From JAAYCI01 sp964472465 (lineage in GTDB: Bacteria; Bacillota; Clostridia; Oscillospirales; Ruminococcaceae), in NCBI GenBank assembly GCA_964472465.1, contig CAYYLW010000021.1, positions 1 through 24,171 of the forward strand: a stretch of 24,171 nt of DNA. The letters are read 5' to 3'. The notes beneath the pieces are model-generated. The model had not been told where the DNA came from. It saw only the letters and a list, made by a program, of their open reading frames with translations, and made no database searches. Within the stretch, counting starts at the first letter, position 1; the number at the start of each line of letters is the position of its first letter. The position numbers and the translations under genes are program-made. Below are positions 7,358 through 14,757 of this stretch, piece by piece.

Positions 7358-8509
7358 ATGGAATACCGCACACTTGGAAAAACCGGCATGCAGGCCAGCG
7401 TCATCGGCCTGGGGGGCGAATATTTAGACGGCAAGCCCTATGAGGTGGCCGAAGAGGTGATAAACGCCGCGCTGGACGGCGGCATCAACATCATGGACGT
7501 GTTCATGCCGGGCGACGCCGTGCGCCAGAACATCGGCAAGGCCCTGGGCCCCCGCCGCAAAGAGATGATGATTCAGGGGCACATCGGCTCGGTGGATTTG
7601 AAAGAGCAGTATGATATCAGCCGGGATTTGGACACCTGCAAGCGGTATTTTGAAAAGCTGCTCACGCATTTGAACACCGACTATATCGATTTTGGGATGC
7701 TGTTTTTCCTGGATACAGACGAGGCTTTGCAGGACATTGAAAAGAACGGCATCATCCGCTATGCTTTAGAACTGAAAGAGCAGGGCGTGGTAAAGGGGCT
7801 GGGGGCTTCCAGCCATAGCCCCGCCGTGGCCCGGCAGATGGTAGAAACCGGCCTTTTAGACGTACTTCTGTTCAGCGTAAACCCGGTGTTTGATATGATT
7901 CCGGCCGGGCAGGATACCTTAGAGCATTTTTTCAGCAGTGGTTTCTCTACGCAGGCCCCCACCCAGCTAGACCCAAAACGCGCCGGGCTGTACACCGCCT
8001 GCCTGCAACACAGCGTTTCCATCACCGTGATGAAAACCCTGGCGGCGGGCAAGTTGCTCAGCGCCGAAAAAAGCCCCTTTGCCCAGCCTATGAGCGTGGG
8101 CCAATGCATCCACTATGCCCTCAGCCGCCCCGCTGTGGCCAGTGTATTGATTGGCGCGTGCAACGCCGGCCAAGTACAGGAGGCGCTGGCCTACCTGGAC
8201 ATGAGCGAAGACGAAAAGGACTTTTCCGCCATCGTCTCGCAGTACAAGGGAGATTTTGCCGGGAACTGTGTGTACTGCAACCACTGCCTGCCCTGCCCCG
8301 TCTCCATCAATATTGCCCAGCTACACCGCTGCTTGGACGCCGCCCGGCTGGACAGCCAAAACATCCCCGCCAGCTTGCACGCCCAATATGATGCCCTGCC
8401 CGCCCAAGGGGGGGATTGTATTTCCTGCGGAAGCTGTGAGGGCAAATGCCCCTTTTCTGTGCCGGTCATCCGCAACATGGCCGAAGCCAAGGCGCTGTTT
8501 GGCCGCTAG
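7358..8509 (+). CDS. Aldo/keto-reductase-like protein with C-terminal 2x[4Fe-4S] domain
   Basis: The 383-residue protein has an AKR TIM barrel (1-290) and a ferredoxin-like tail. Eight Cys form two CxxCxxCx(2-3)CP sets: Cys304, 307, 310, 313 and Cys354, 357, 360, 364, so two [4Fe-4S] clusters are expected. The barrel entry RTLGKTGMQASVIGLGG is typical. The AKR catalytic tetrad is poorly kept: Asp47 is present, but VFMPG stands where Tyr is expected, IQGHIG (72-77) where the Lys strand lies, and GMLFFLD (113-119) where His is usual. Classic NADPH carbonyl reduction is therefore doubtful; a redox role linked to the clusters is likelier. AGGAGG lies six bases before the ATG. The gene is last in the fetAB operon and ends at a strong terminator. 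Confidence 0.88.
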   Translation: MEYRTLGKTGMQASVIGLGGEYLDGKPYEVAEEVINAALDGGINIMDVFMPGDAVRQNIGKALGPRRKEMMIQGHIGSVDLKEQYDISRDLDTCKRYFEKLLTHLNTDYIDFGMLFFLDTDEALQDIEKNGIIRYALELKEQGVVKGLGASSHSPAVARQMVETGLLDVLLFSVNPVFDMIPAGQDTLEHFFSSGFSTQAPTQLDPKRAGLYTACLQHSVSITVMKTLAAGKLLSAEKSPFAQPMSVGQCIHYALSRPAVASVLIGACNAGQVQEALAYLDMSEDEKDFSAIVSQYKGDFAGNCVYCNHCLPCPVSINIAQLHRCLDAARLDSQNIPASLHAQYDALPAQGGDCISCGSCEGKCPFSVPVIRNMAEAKALFGR

Positions 8510-8542
8510 GCTAGTTTGATTTTCCGCTTTTTCTTCGGCTAC

Positions 8543-8597
8543 AAAAAAACCGCAAAGGCCAAGGGCGAACGCCCCCGCTTTTGCGGTTTTTGTTTTT
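8543..8597. terminator. Bidirectional terminator between AKR and alcohol dehydrogenase genes
   Basis: AAAACCGCAAA (8546-8556) pairs with the downstream TTTGCGGTTTT, enclosing a second GGGCG-AAC-GCCC hairpin. The T-rich right flank and A-rich left flank allow termination for the plus gene ending at 8509 and the minus gene ending at 8621. Confidence 0.88.
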
Positions 8598-8620
8598 ATC
8601 TATGGCAGAAGGGGCCAGCG

Positions 8621-9787
8621 CTACATGCTCTGCTGCAAAATGTGTAATACGTCTTCTTTGTTCAGCACCTTGTAGCCGCTTTCCATAATGAACACACCCT
8701 GGGCAATGCCGCCCAGCATGTCCTGGGTCACACCCAGTTCTTCCAGATGCAGCACCAGGCCCAGTTCCTCCATATAGGCCCTCATCCTGGCCAGGCCATC
8801 GGCGGCGATGGCCTCATCGGTTTTGCCCTCGCCGGGCACCTCCCACACCACCTGCGCAAAGCGTACAAACCTTGTAAGGCCATAGGGCAGGATGTGCTGA
8901 TAGTACGGCAACGACACGGCGGACAGGGTCATGCCGTGGGTGGCGTCTGTATACGCCCCCACCGACTGCCCCAGCATGTGCACCATCCAATCGGTGGGCT
9001 TGCCTTTGGCCACCAGGGTATTCAGCGCCCAGGTGCTCACCCACATGATGTTGCTTCTGGCCTCGTAATCTTCGGGGTTTTTCACGGCAATGCGGGTGCT
9101 GTGCACCAGCGAACGCATCAACCCTTCCATGATGTAGTCCGAGGCGCTGTCATCGGTGCCGGAGAGGTATTGCTCCAAAATATGGGACAGGATATCGAAG
9201 AAACCGGCCACCATTTGATATTTGGGTAGGGTATAGGTGTATTCGGGGTTTAAGATGGCAAACTTGGGGAAGACATTTTCGCCAAACACATGCCCTATTT
9301 TCAGTTTGCTGTGTGTATTTGTAATCACGGCGCCGCCGTTCATCTCGGAACCGGTTCCCACCATGGTCAGCACACAGCCCACCGGCACGATGGGGCAGCT
9401 CACATCCTCCATGCGCAGGAAATATTTCTCCCAGGGATCCTCCTCGCAGTGCACCGAAACCGACACGGCCTTGGCATAGTCGCACACCGAGCCGCCGCCC
9501 ACCGCCAAAATGAAATCCGCCTTACCCTGACGCGCCCGCATACAGCCCTCGTTTAGCTTATCACTGGTAGGGTTAGGCATCACACCGGCATCCTCGGTAA
9601 TGGTTTTTCCGCATTCCTTCAAAATGGCAACCACGGCGTCATAAATACCGTTTTTCCGAATCGACCCACCGCCATACACCAACAGCACATTGTTGCCATA
9701 GCGGGGCAACTCCTCGCGCAGTTTTTCCAGCGCATGTGGCCCAAAGTGCAACGTGGTGGGGTTTGAATACTTGAAATCTCCTATCAT
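8621..9787 (-). CDS. Iron-dependent alcohol dehydrogenase (butanol dehydrogenase/YqhD type)
   Basis: The 388-residue product is a group III iron-containing alcohol dehydrogenase. The Rossmann part has YGGGSIRKNG (38-47) and AVGGGSVCDYAK (95-106). The four metal ligands are in place at family spacing: Asp198 and His202 (FFDILSH), His270 (DWMVHMLG) and His284 (DATHG). BdhA/YqhD relatives reduce aldehydes to alcohols with NADPH in the cytosol, as an electron sink or for aldehyde detoxification. ATG 9787 is six bases after AGGAGG (9799-9794); the in-frame start at 9844 lacks a ribosome site. It lies 98 bases downstream of ptsI with no clear terminator between, so read-through from the pts operon is possible. 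A cre-like half-site precedes its ribosome site. Confidence 0.92.
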   Translation of the reverse strand: MIGDFKYSNPTTLHFGPHALEKLREELPRYGNNVLLVYGGGSIRKNGIYDAVVAILKECGKTITEDAGVMPNPTSDKLNEGCMRARQGKADFILAVGGGSVCDYAKAVSVSVHCEEDPWEKYFLRMEDVSCPIVPVGCVLTMVGTGSEMNGGAVITNTHSKLKIGHVFGENVFPKFAILNPEYTYTLPKYQMVAGFFDILSHILEQYLSGTDDSASDYIMEGLMRSLVHSTRIAVKNPEDYEARSNIMWVSTWALNTLVAKGKPTDWMVHMLGQSVGAYTDATHGMTLSAVSLPYYQHILPYGLTRFVRFAQVVWEVPGEGKTDEAIAADGLARMRAYMEELGLVLHLEELGVTQDMLGGIAQGVFIMESGYKVLNKEDVLHILQQSM

Positions 9788-9800
9788 TGGTTTCCTCCTT

Positions 9801-9813
9801 GTGGCGCTTACAT
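9801..9813 (-). promoter_or_regulatory. cre-like half-site before the alcohol dehydrogenase
   Basis: On the minus strand ATGTAAGCGCCAC fits the left half of the CcpA operator (TGTAAGCG), while the right half is poor. It lies just before the Shine-Dalgarno, a roadblock position. Because HPr(Ser-P)-type genes are close by, it is worth noting, but the match is incomplete. Confidence 0.25.
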
Positions 9814-9885
9814 AAAGGCGCCTATTGCCATGTGTCCTTTTCAAAGAATCCTGTGGTTCGTGTACTGCCTAAAAAGGGGCCGGTA

Positions 9886-11601
9886 TTACAAAATTCCCGC
9901 CTGGGTGGCCAATTGCTCCAGCCTGGCGCGCAGGGAGGCTACCTCCCCAAAACTGCCCAGAAGATGCTGGGCCTCCTTTTGCATCTGCTGGGCGTCCAGC
10001 CGGGAGAGGATGTATTTTGTGCGCCCCACAAGCCCCGGTGGCACGCTGAGAGCCTGCACACCGATGCCCAGCCAAAGGGGAATAAGCAGTGGCTCGCTGG
10101 CAGCCGCCCCGCAGATGGAAACCTCCACCCCAAAACGCCCTGCCGCCTCGCACACCATGTTGGCCGCGCGCAACACCGAGATATTGAAGGGGTTGTAGCA
10201 GCCCTGCTGCCCGCTCATTCTATCGGCCGCGGTGATGTACTGGGTGAGATCGTTGGTGCCCAGGCTGAAAAATTGCACCTCAGGGGCCAGTCGGTCGCTG
10301 AGCAGAACAGCCGCCGGGGTTTCCACCATAATGCCCACCGGTATGTCGTCTGCAAAAGGCTGGCCTTGTTTTTTAAGCTGGCTTTTCGCCTTTTGTAGCA
10401 ATGCCTTGGCGGCATGCAGCTCCTCCACCGTTACAATCATGGGGAACATCAGCCGCACCGGCCCTTCTGCCGAAGCGCGCAGAATGGCCCGTAGCTGGGA
10501 AAGAAACATCTTCTCATGCAGCAAACACACGCGTATGCCACGCAGGCCTAAGGCGGGGTTTTCCTCCTTGGGCAGGCCCAAAAAAGGGATGGATTTGTCG
10601 GCCCCGGCATCCAGGGTGCGGAAGGTGACGGGCTTGCCCTGCGCCGCGCGTACCGCGCTCAGGTAGGCTTCGGCCTGCTCCTCCTCGGTGGGTTCCTTCT
10701 CACGGTTTAAGAACAAAAACTCGGTACGGTACAGCCCCACGCCGTCACCACAGGAAAGCGCCACACCCTCCTGCCCGCCGTTCATACAAACGTGCAGCCC
10801 CCGTCCATCCAGGGTTTTAGCAGGCTGGGCGGCAGCCTCTTTGTACAGGGCATCCCGCTCGCGGAAGAACAAAAGCTTTTCGCTAAACTGCTGCATCTGC
10901 CGCGCATTTGGCTCCAGCACCAGAAGACCCTCTTCGCCGTCCAGCAGAGCCATTTTTCCCTCCACCCCACACTGGCTCAGCCCCGGAATGCCCACTACGG
11001 CCGGAATGCCCAACTCTTTGGCCAAAATAGCCGTATGGGAACTGGGGCCACCCCGCTGGGTGGCCAGCCCCCGCAGGCGCTTTTTACCCAAAGACAGTGT
11101 CTCGGCAGGGCTTAAGTCCTCTGCCAGCACAATATAATCTTCGTGAGGGCTGGGCAACTGGATGACCCCGCTGCTTTTTCCTTCCAGCAGGCGCATCAAA
11201 TCCAGGCAAACCTGGTTCACATCGTCCCCCCGCTGGCGCAGATATTCATCCGGCAGGGCGGCAAACATCTGTAGGGTTTGGCGCCGGGTTTGCTCCAGCG
11301 CCCAGGCGGCACTGGCATTTTCCTGTACCATCAAGGCCTCGGCCTCTTCAAAAAAAGCATCGTCGGCGGCCATTTCCCGCTGGGCGTCTAAGATGGCGCG
11401 GCTTTCGGGGCCGGCGTCTGTTTGGGCCAGCAATTCCTCCAGGCGCAAACAATAGCCCTTGCGGATAAGCCGCAGCCGGGCGGCCTCCTCCTGCGGTGTG
11501 GCCGCCGTTTCCTTGGCCGGTTGTAGCTGCTCTTGTTTCAGCAGAAAAGCCCGCCCCGCGCCATAGCCGGGTGAAGCCGGTGTTCCCTTCCATTCGGTCA
11601 T
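9886..11601 (-). CDS. ptsI: PTS Enzyme I (phosphoenolpyruvate-protein phosphotransferase)
   Basis: The 571-residue product has the full Enzyme I layout. The N-terminal HPr-binding and phospho-His domain carries GGPSSHTAI with His189, the residue phosphorylated by PEP and the same number as in E. coli. The C-terminal PEP barrel carries YRTEFLF (Arg292), FRTLDAGADK (Arg328), LRGIR, MVETPAA (425-431), GTNDLTQYI (448-456) and Cys497 in SICGAA. The motif after this Cys is CGAAASEP rather than the usual CGEMAGDP, and AADRMSGQQG differs from the usual VDR segment, so this is a divergent Enzyme I. It would pass phosphate from PEP to HPr in the cytosol. ATG 11601 follows GGGGG by eight bases; GTG 11610 has no site. 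It is 33 bases behind the NatB-like gene. Confidence 0.93.
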   Translation of the reverse strand: MTEWKGTPASPGYGAGRAFLLKQEQLQPAKETAATPQEEAARLRLIRKGYCLRLEELLAQTDAGPESRAILDAQREMAADDAFFEEAEALMVQENASAAWALEQTRRQTLQMFAALPDEYLRQRGDDVNQVCLDLMRLLEGKSSGVIQLPSPHEDYIVLAEDLSPAETLSLGKKRLRGLATQRGGPSSHTAILAKELGIPAVVGIPGLSQCGVEGKMALLDGEEGLLVLEPNARQMQQFSEKLLFFRERDALYKEAAAQPAKTLDGRGLHVCMNGGQEGVALSCGDGVGLYRTEFLFLNREKEPTEEEQAEAYLSAVRAAQGKPVTFRTLDAGADKSIPFLGLPKEENPALGLRGIRVCLLHEKMFLSQLRAILRASAEGPVRLMFPMIVTVEELHAAKALLQKAKSQLKKQGQPFADDIPVGIMVETPAAVLLSDRLAPEVQFFSLGTNDLTQYITAADRMSGQQGCYNPFNISVLRAANMVCEAAGRFGVEVSICGAAASEPLLIPLWLGIGVQALSVPPGLVGRTKYILSRLDAQQMQKEAQHLLGSFGEVASLRARLEQLATQAGIL

Positions 11602-11634
11602 CTCGCGCACCCCCAGCAGTCTTTTTGTGCCAAA

Positions 11635-12888
11635 TTAGCTGTTCCGGCTGGCTTTCAGCATCCGCAGTATCTCCTTGGGTTTGGGCGGCGTGCCATACAG
11701 CAGCACCCCCAGGCGGTAAATTTTGGCCGAGAGGATGCCGCAGCCAATGGTGGAAACCAGCAACAGCCCCACCGAAACAGCCACCTCCCAGCCCGCCACC
11801 TCGCCCAGCGCAATGCGGGTGAACATGGCCATGGGCGAGGTGAGCGGGAAATACGAGCAGATAATCATCGCAAGATTGTCCACATTGCCGCTGCCCATGG
11901 AGAACATCACCACCATGAACGCAATGACGAACAGATAGGTGATGGGCATGATGGCGGTGGGCAAATCCTCCATGCGGCTAACAAGCGAGGCCAGCGCCGC
12001 GTAGAGGAAGGCATAGATGAAGAAGCCCAGCACAAAGAACACAAGGGTGTAGCCCAGCATGGGCAGTGGGATGTTGAAAATGGATTGTACCAGGAAATTA
12101 TCTTGGTAGTAGCTGCTGTTTAGGTTGTAGAACAGGAAGGCCGCGCCCAGAATGACCACCATTTGGGAGATGCCCGCACAGCCTGCCCCCAGCACCTTGC
12201 CAAAAATCAGGCTGTTGGGCCTGGCCGAGGTGATGAGCAGTTCCATGGCACGGGTGCTTTTTTCGGTAGCCACCGCCGAGGCCACAAACTGGCCGTACAT
12301 CAAAATGGCAAAATACAGCAAAAAGATGAGGATATAGGTGTACAGGAAGTTCTGCGCCTGGTCTTTGCCGGCGGCCACCGTTATCGTTTCGGCGGTGGGT
12401 TCGGCACTCAGCAGGTTTTCAATCTCCCCCTGTGGCACCCCCAGCGCGGCCAGTGTCTCGGTGCGGTAGCGTGTTTGCATGCTCTCGGCAAACGTGTTTC
12501 CAAACATATCATACAAAGAGGTGTTGTGCACCACCCGGGTGTAGGAAAGCGGGCCATTGAGCATGACGGCAAACTCATAGTCTTGGTTTTCCACCTGGGC
12601 TTGCAATTCCTCTAAGCTGGCCTGCACCGGCTGGAACTGGAACCCCTGCCCCGCCAAGGCTTTGTTATAGTAGGCGGCGGCTTCGTTTGCGTCCCCCTCC
12701 TGCACGGCCAGGGCAACCTGGGTTAGTTCTTCGGGGGCATCGCTACCGCTGCCAAACAGGCCGGAAAAACGCGGCCAGCTAAGCACAATGCCCACCAGCA
12801 GCACCAACACCACGGTCAACACCAAAAAGCTTTTCCGCTTCACATAACCAAACAGTTCAAACTGAAACACGGTTCCTAGCTGTTTCAT
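11635..12888 (-). CDS. ABC-2 type permease, NatB-like
   Basis: The 417-residue membrane protein has one N-terminal segment (about 19-37), a large outer domain of about 140 residues, and five to six further segments from 180 to 395. After the second segment comes ATEKSTRAMELLITSARPNS (208-227) and then FGKVLG, the hallmark amphipathic region of NatB-type exporters. NatAB of B. subtilis extrudes Na+; close relatives export drugs or peptides, so the cargo is open. The outer domain has Gln- and Glu-rich stretches and no signal of enzymatic function. The ATG overlaps the ATPase stop (ATGA), with a GGGGAGAGG ribosome site inside the upstream gene. The gene lies between ptsH and ptsI, which is unusual. 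Confidence 0.88.
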   Translation of the reverse strand: MKQLGTVFQFELFGYVKRKSFLVLTVVLVLLVGIVLSWPRFSGLFGSGSDAPEELTQVALAVQEGDANEAAAYYNKALAGQGFQFQPVQASLEELQAQVENQDYEFAVMLNGPLSYTRVVHNTSLYDMFGNTFAESMQTRYRTETLAALGVPQGEIENLLSAEPTAETITVAAGKDQAQNFLYTYILIFLLYFAILMYGQFVASAVATEKSTRAMELLITSARPNSLIFGKVLGAGCAGISQMVVILGAAFLFYNLNSSYYQDNFLVQSIFNIPLPMLGYTLVFFVLGFFIYAFLYAALASLVSRMEDLPTAIMPITYLFVIAFMVVMFSMGSGNVDNLAMIICSYFPLTSPMAMFTRIALGEVAGWEVAVSVGLLLVSTIGCGILSAKIYRLGVLLYGTPPKPKEILRMLKASRNS

Positions 12889-13820
12889 ACGGCCTCTCCC
12901 CCCTTCACCTGGGGTTCATCGCCCGCAGTTTGAACAAAGATATCGTTTAGGCTTGGTTCCAGCACCGCCACCGCGTCCAAATCCAGCCCGGCGCCCGTCA
13001 GTTGTTCCATCACGGCGGCTTTCATCCCCTCTTCTTTCATCTGCAAAAGAAGCTGGTCTTTCACAATTTCCGCCTTGGTCACATAGGCCCCCAAAGCTTG
13101 CTGCGCATAGGCCAGCAAAGCTTCCGGCTGCGCGCCACGCACGGCTAGGGTCTTGCGGCTGTAGCTGCGCTTAATCTCCCGGATAGAGCCGTTCAGCGCA
13201 ATTTTCCCCTCGTGCAGAATGGCAATGGAATCACAAAACTCCTCCACATAGCTCATCTGGTGGCTGGAAAACAGCACAATTTTCCCCTTGGCAATCAGCT
13301 CTTTCACCACGTCTTTCAGCAACGCGGCGTTTACGGGGTCCAGCCCCGAAAAGGGCTCGTCCAAAATCACCAGCGAGGGGTCGGCCATCAGCGCTGCCAC
13401 CAACTGGATTTTCTGCTGGTTGCCCTTGCTTAGGGTTTCCAGTTTGCGCTGCACATACTCCTCCATGCCCAGCCGCTTTACCCAGTAATCGATGGATTGC
13501 CCCGCCTGCTGTTTGCTTACCCCGCGCAGTTGCGCCAGATACACCAGTTGCTCGCGCACTTTTATTTTGGGGTACAGGCCATGCTCTTCCGGTAGGTAGC
13601 CTATTTGTAACTGGCTGCGGCGGAAGGGTGCGCCATCCAGCAGCACCTGGCCGCTATCGGGCGGGAAAACGTCCATAATAATGCGGATGGTGGTGGTTTT
13701 ACCCGCCCCATTCCGCCCCAGCAGCCCCAGCGCCATACCGCTGCTGGCAGAAAAACTGATGCCCTTGAGCACCTGTTTTTCCCCAAACGCCTTGTGAATA
13801 TCCGCAATTGAAAACTCCAT
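12885..13820 (-). CDS. ABC transporter ATPase, NatA-like
   Basis: The 311-residue ATPase has Walker A GRNGAGKT (35-42), the GYLPEEHGLY segment (74-83) in which Glu replaces the usual Q-loop Gln (typical of NatA relatives), an LSKGNQQK signature (130-137), Walker B LVILDEPFSGLD (150-161) and H-loop His187. A C-terminal extension of about 90 residues is common in the drug/Na+ exporter class. It would drive the NatB-like permease encoded next. AAGGAG lies five bases before the ATG. Upstream, towards ptsH, are a GC-rich hairpin without a T run and A/T-rich operator-like repeats, so the ABC pair may have its own control inside the larger operon. Confidence 0.9.
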   Translation of the reverse strand: MEFSIADIHKAFGEKQVLKGISFSASSGMALGLLGRNGAGKTTTIRIIMDVFPPDSGQVLLDGAPFRRSQLQIGYLPEEHGLYPKIKVREQLVYLAQLRGVSKQQAGQSIDYWVKRLGMEEYVQRKLETLSKGNQQKIQLVAALMADPSLVILDEPFSGLDPVNAALLKDVVKELIAKGKIVLFSSHQMSYVEEFCDSIAILHEGKIALNGSIREIKRSYSRKTLAVRGAQPEALLAYAQQALGAYVTKAEIVKDQLLLQMKEEGMKAAVMEQLTGAGLDLDAVAVLEPSLNDIFVQTAGDEPQVKGGEAV

Positions 13821-13832
13821 ACACTCTCCTTC

Positions 13833-13870
13833 GTTCTATGTATTAGAATAGGTTTTATACACTGTTCTAT
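13833..13870 (-). promoter_or_regulatory. Operator-like repeats before the NatA-like gene
   Basis: GTTCTAT occurs twice on the plus strand (13833-13839 and 13864-13870), 31 bp apart, close to three helical turns. The first copy is part of a perfect dyad TTCTA-N5-TAGAA (13834-13848). The dyad resembles in general style the operators of GntR/YtrA-type regulators of ABC exporters, but no such regulator is encoded here. A promoter in this A/T-rich patch is likely, though the hexamers are not clear. Confidence 0.35.
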
Positions 13871-13875
13871 ATAGC

Positions 13876-13898
13876 CCCGGCGGTTACGCCCCGCCGGG
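13876..13898 (-). repeat. Intra-operon GC hairpin between ptsH and the ABC genes
   Basis: An 8-bp stem (CCCGGCGG/CCGCCGGG) with a 7-base loop starts 8 bases after the ptsH stop. No T run follows on the minus strand, so it is more likely an mRNA-stabilising or weakly attenuating element than a terminator. It would allow ptsH to be made in excess of the downstream genes. Confidence 0.5.
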
Positions 13899-13906
13899 AG
13901 ACAGTC

Positions 13907-14185
13907 TCACTGTGTGTGCCCGGTTTTTTCGCTTTGTTCCAGCAGGGCTACCAAGGCCTCCACCGCCTCTTGCTCATCATCTCCTTCGGCGCTTATCTCC
14001 ACCGCCGTACCCTGGGCAAACCCCTGGCTAAGCACCTTGATGATGGACTTTGCGCTCACCGCCGCGCCCCCTGGGCGCGCCACCGACACGGTGGACGAAA
14101 AACGCGCCGCTAAGCGGCAAAATTCAGCCGCCGGGCGGGCATGTAGGCCCAGTGCATCCGCCACCACCGCTATTTTTGTATACAT
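13907..14185 (-). CDS. ptsH: Phosphocarrier protein HPr
   Basis: The 92-residue product has the HPr active site LGLHARPAAEF with His15, which takes phosphate from Enzyme I, and the regulatory site VSAKSIIKV with Ser47 (Ser46 in B. subtilis numbering, one residue inserted). In Firmicutes HPr kinase phosphorylates this Ser to signal catabolite repression through CcpA. Arg17 and Pro18 are kept. No sugar-specific EII gene is in the window. The start is ATG 14185, seven bases after GGAGGG (14198-14193); the upstream ATG at 14191 is one base from the site and unlikely. A promoter lies at 14258-14286. The downstream ABC genes and ptsI probably share the transcript. Confidence 0.92.
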   Translation of the reverse strand: MYTKIAVVADALGLHARPAAEFCRLAARFSSTVSVARPGGAAVSAKSIIKVLSQGFAQGTAVEISAEGDDEQEAVEALVALLEQSEKTGHTQ

Positions 14186-14257
14186 CTGCATGCCCTCCCT
14201 CTTCTGCATGCCACCTACTGCGGCCAGCATGACGAATATACCCGATATATCAGCATT

Positions 14258-14286
14258 ACTATACCACAGCAGCCGAAACGCTGCAA
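14258..14286 (-). promoter_or_regulatory. Promoter of the ptsH operon
   Basis: On the minus strand TTGCAG (14286-14281), a 17-bp spacer and TATAGT (14263-14258). The predicted start is near 14251, leaving a leader of about 65 bases. Confidence 0.65.
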
Positions 14287-14311
14287 CTGTGTCTTGCCGC
14301 CCAGCAGGGCA

Positions 14312-14335
14312 GGCACAACCAGGCCGGATTGTGCC
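14312..14335. repeat. Dyad between the divergent ptsH and HPr-like promoters
   Basis: GGCACAA (14312-14318) and TTGTGCC (14329-14335) form a 7-bp inverted repeat with a 10-base spacer. It lies behind the ptsH -35 and before the extended -10 of the HPr-like gene, a place where one regulator could act on both. Confidence 0.4.
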
Positions 14336-14365
14336 GTTTATCGGCTTTCTTTTTGCCGGAAAACA

Positions 14366-14374
14366 TGCTATACT
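14366..14374 (+). promoter_or_regulatory. Extended -10 promoter of the HPr-like gene
   Basis: TGCTATACT is an extended -10 element (TGn plus TATACT). No good -35 is present, which extended -10 promoters can tolerate. The start would be near 14381, about 60 bases before the ATG. Confidence 0.45.
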
Positions 14375-14443
14375 TTTTTTGCCCCAACGTTATGTATAGC
14401 ACCGTATCTTTTGTACGCATATCATGTAAAGGGAGTGTACCGA

Positions 14444-14674
14444 ATGATTAGCAAGAAAAAAATTCACTATATCACCGAACTGCAAGAGATTCAGCGCCTG
14501 GCTGTGGAATGCCTTCAGGATGTGGAGCTGCGCAGCATAGAGGGCGATATGGTGGTGGACGCAAAGAGTTATATTGGCATGTATGCCCTGGATTTTACAA
14601 AACCCATCCTGATTGTATCAGAGGATACCGATTATCATAAAAAAATACATGATATTGGCGAAAACGTAGAATAA
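14444..14674 (+). CDS. HPr-like protein lacking the active-site His (Crh-like)
   Basis: The 76-residue product resembles the second half of HPr: VVDAKSYIGMYAL (37-49) aligns with the regulatory-Ser helix of HPr (LKSIMGVMSL in B. subtilis), putting Ser42 at the Ser46 place. The region that should carry LHARPA (about 8-16) reads HYITELQEI and has no His-Ala-Arg-Pro, so it cannot take phosphate from Enzyme I as HPr does. This is the logic of Crh, which acts only through Ser-P and CcpA, though the protein is shorter and diverged and Ser phosphorylation is inference. AGGGAG lies eight bases before ATG 14444; the reading frame upstream (from 14294) has no site. The gene is divergent from ptsH. Confidence 0.7.
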   Translation: MISKKKIHYITELQEIQRLAVECLQDVELRSIEGDMVVDAKSYIGMYALDFTKPILIVSEDTDYHKKIHDIGENVE

Positions 14675-14687
14675 GCCCCGGCGCGGG

Positions 14688-14726
14688 CAGCCCCCCTTCG
14701 GTTCTGGCGGGCGGGGGGCAGTTTTG
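14688..14726 (+). terminator. Probable weak terminator after the HPr-like gene
   Basis: GCCCCCC (14690-14696) pairs with GGGGGGC (14713-14719), followed by AGTTTTG. The T run is short, so some read-through into the AI-2E-type gene is possible. Confidence 0.5.
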
Positions 14727-14744
14727 TGAGCAAATTTTTCTTGT

Positions 14745-14749
14745 GGGAG
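14745..14749 (+). promoter_or_regulatory. Shine-Dalgarno that favours a TTG start
   Basis: GGGAG is eight bases before TTG 14758. The alternative in-frame GTG codons at 14743 and 14752 lie upstream of it or almost on it, and the nearby ATG at 14750 is out of frame. Confidence 0.55.
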
Positions 14750-14757
14750 ATGTGGGT

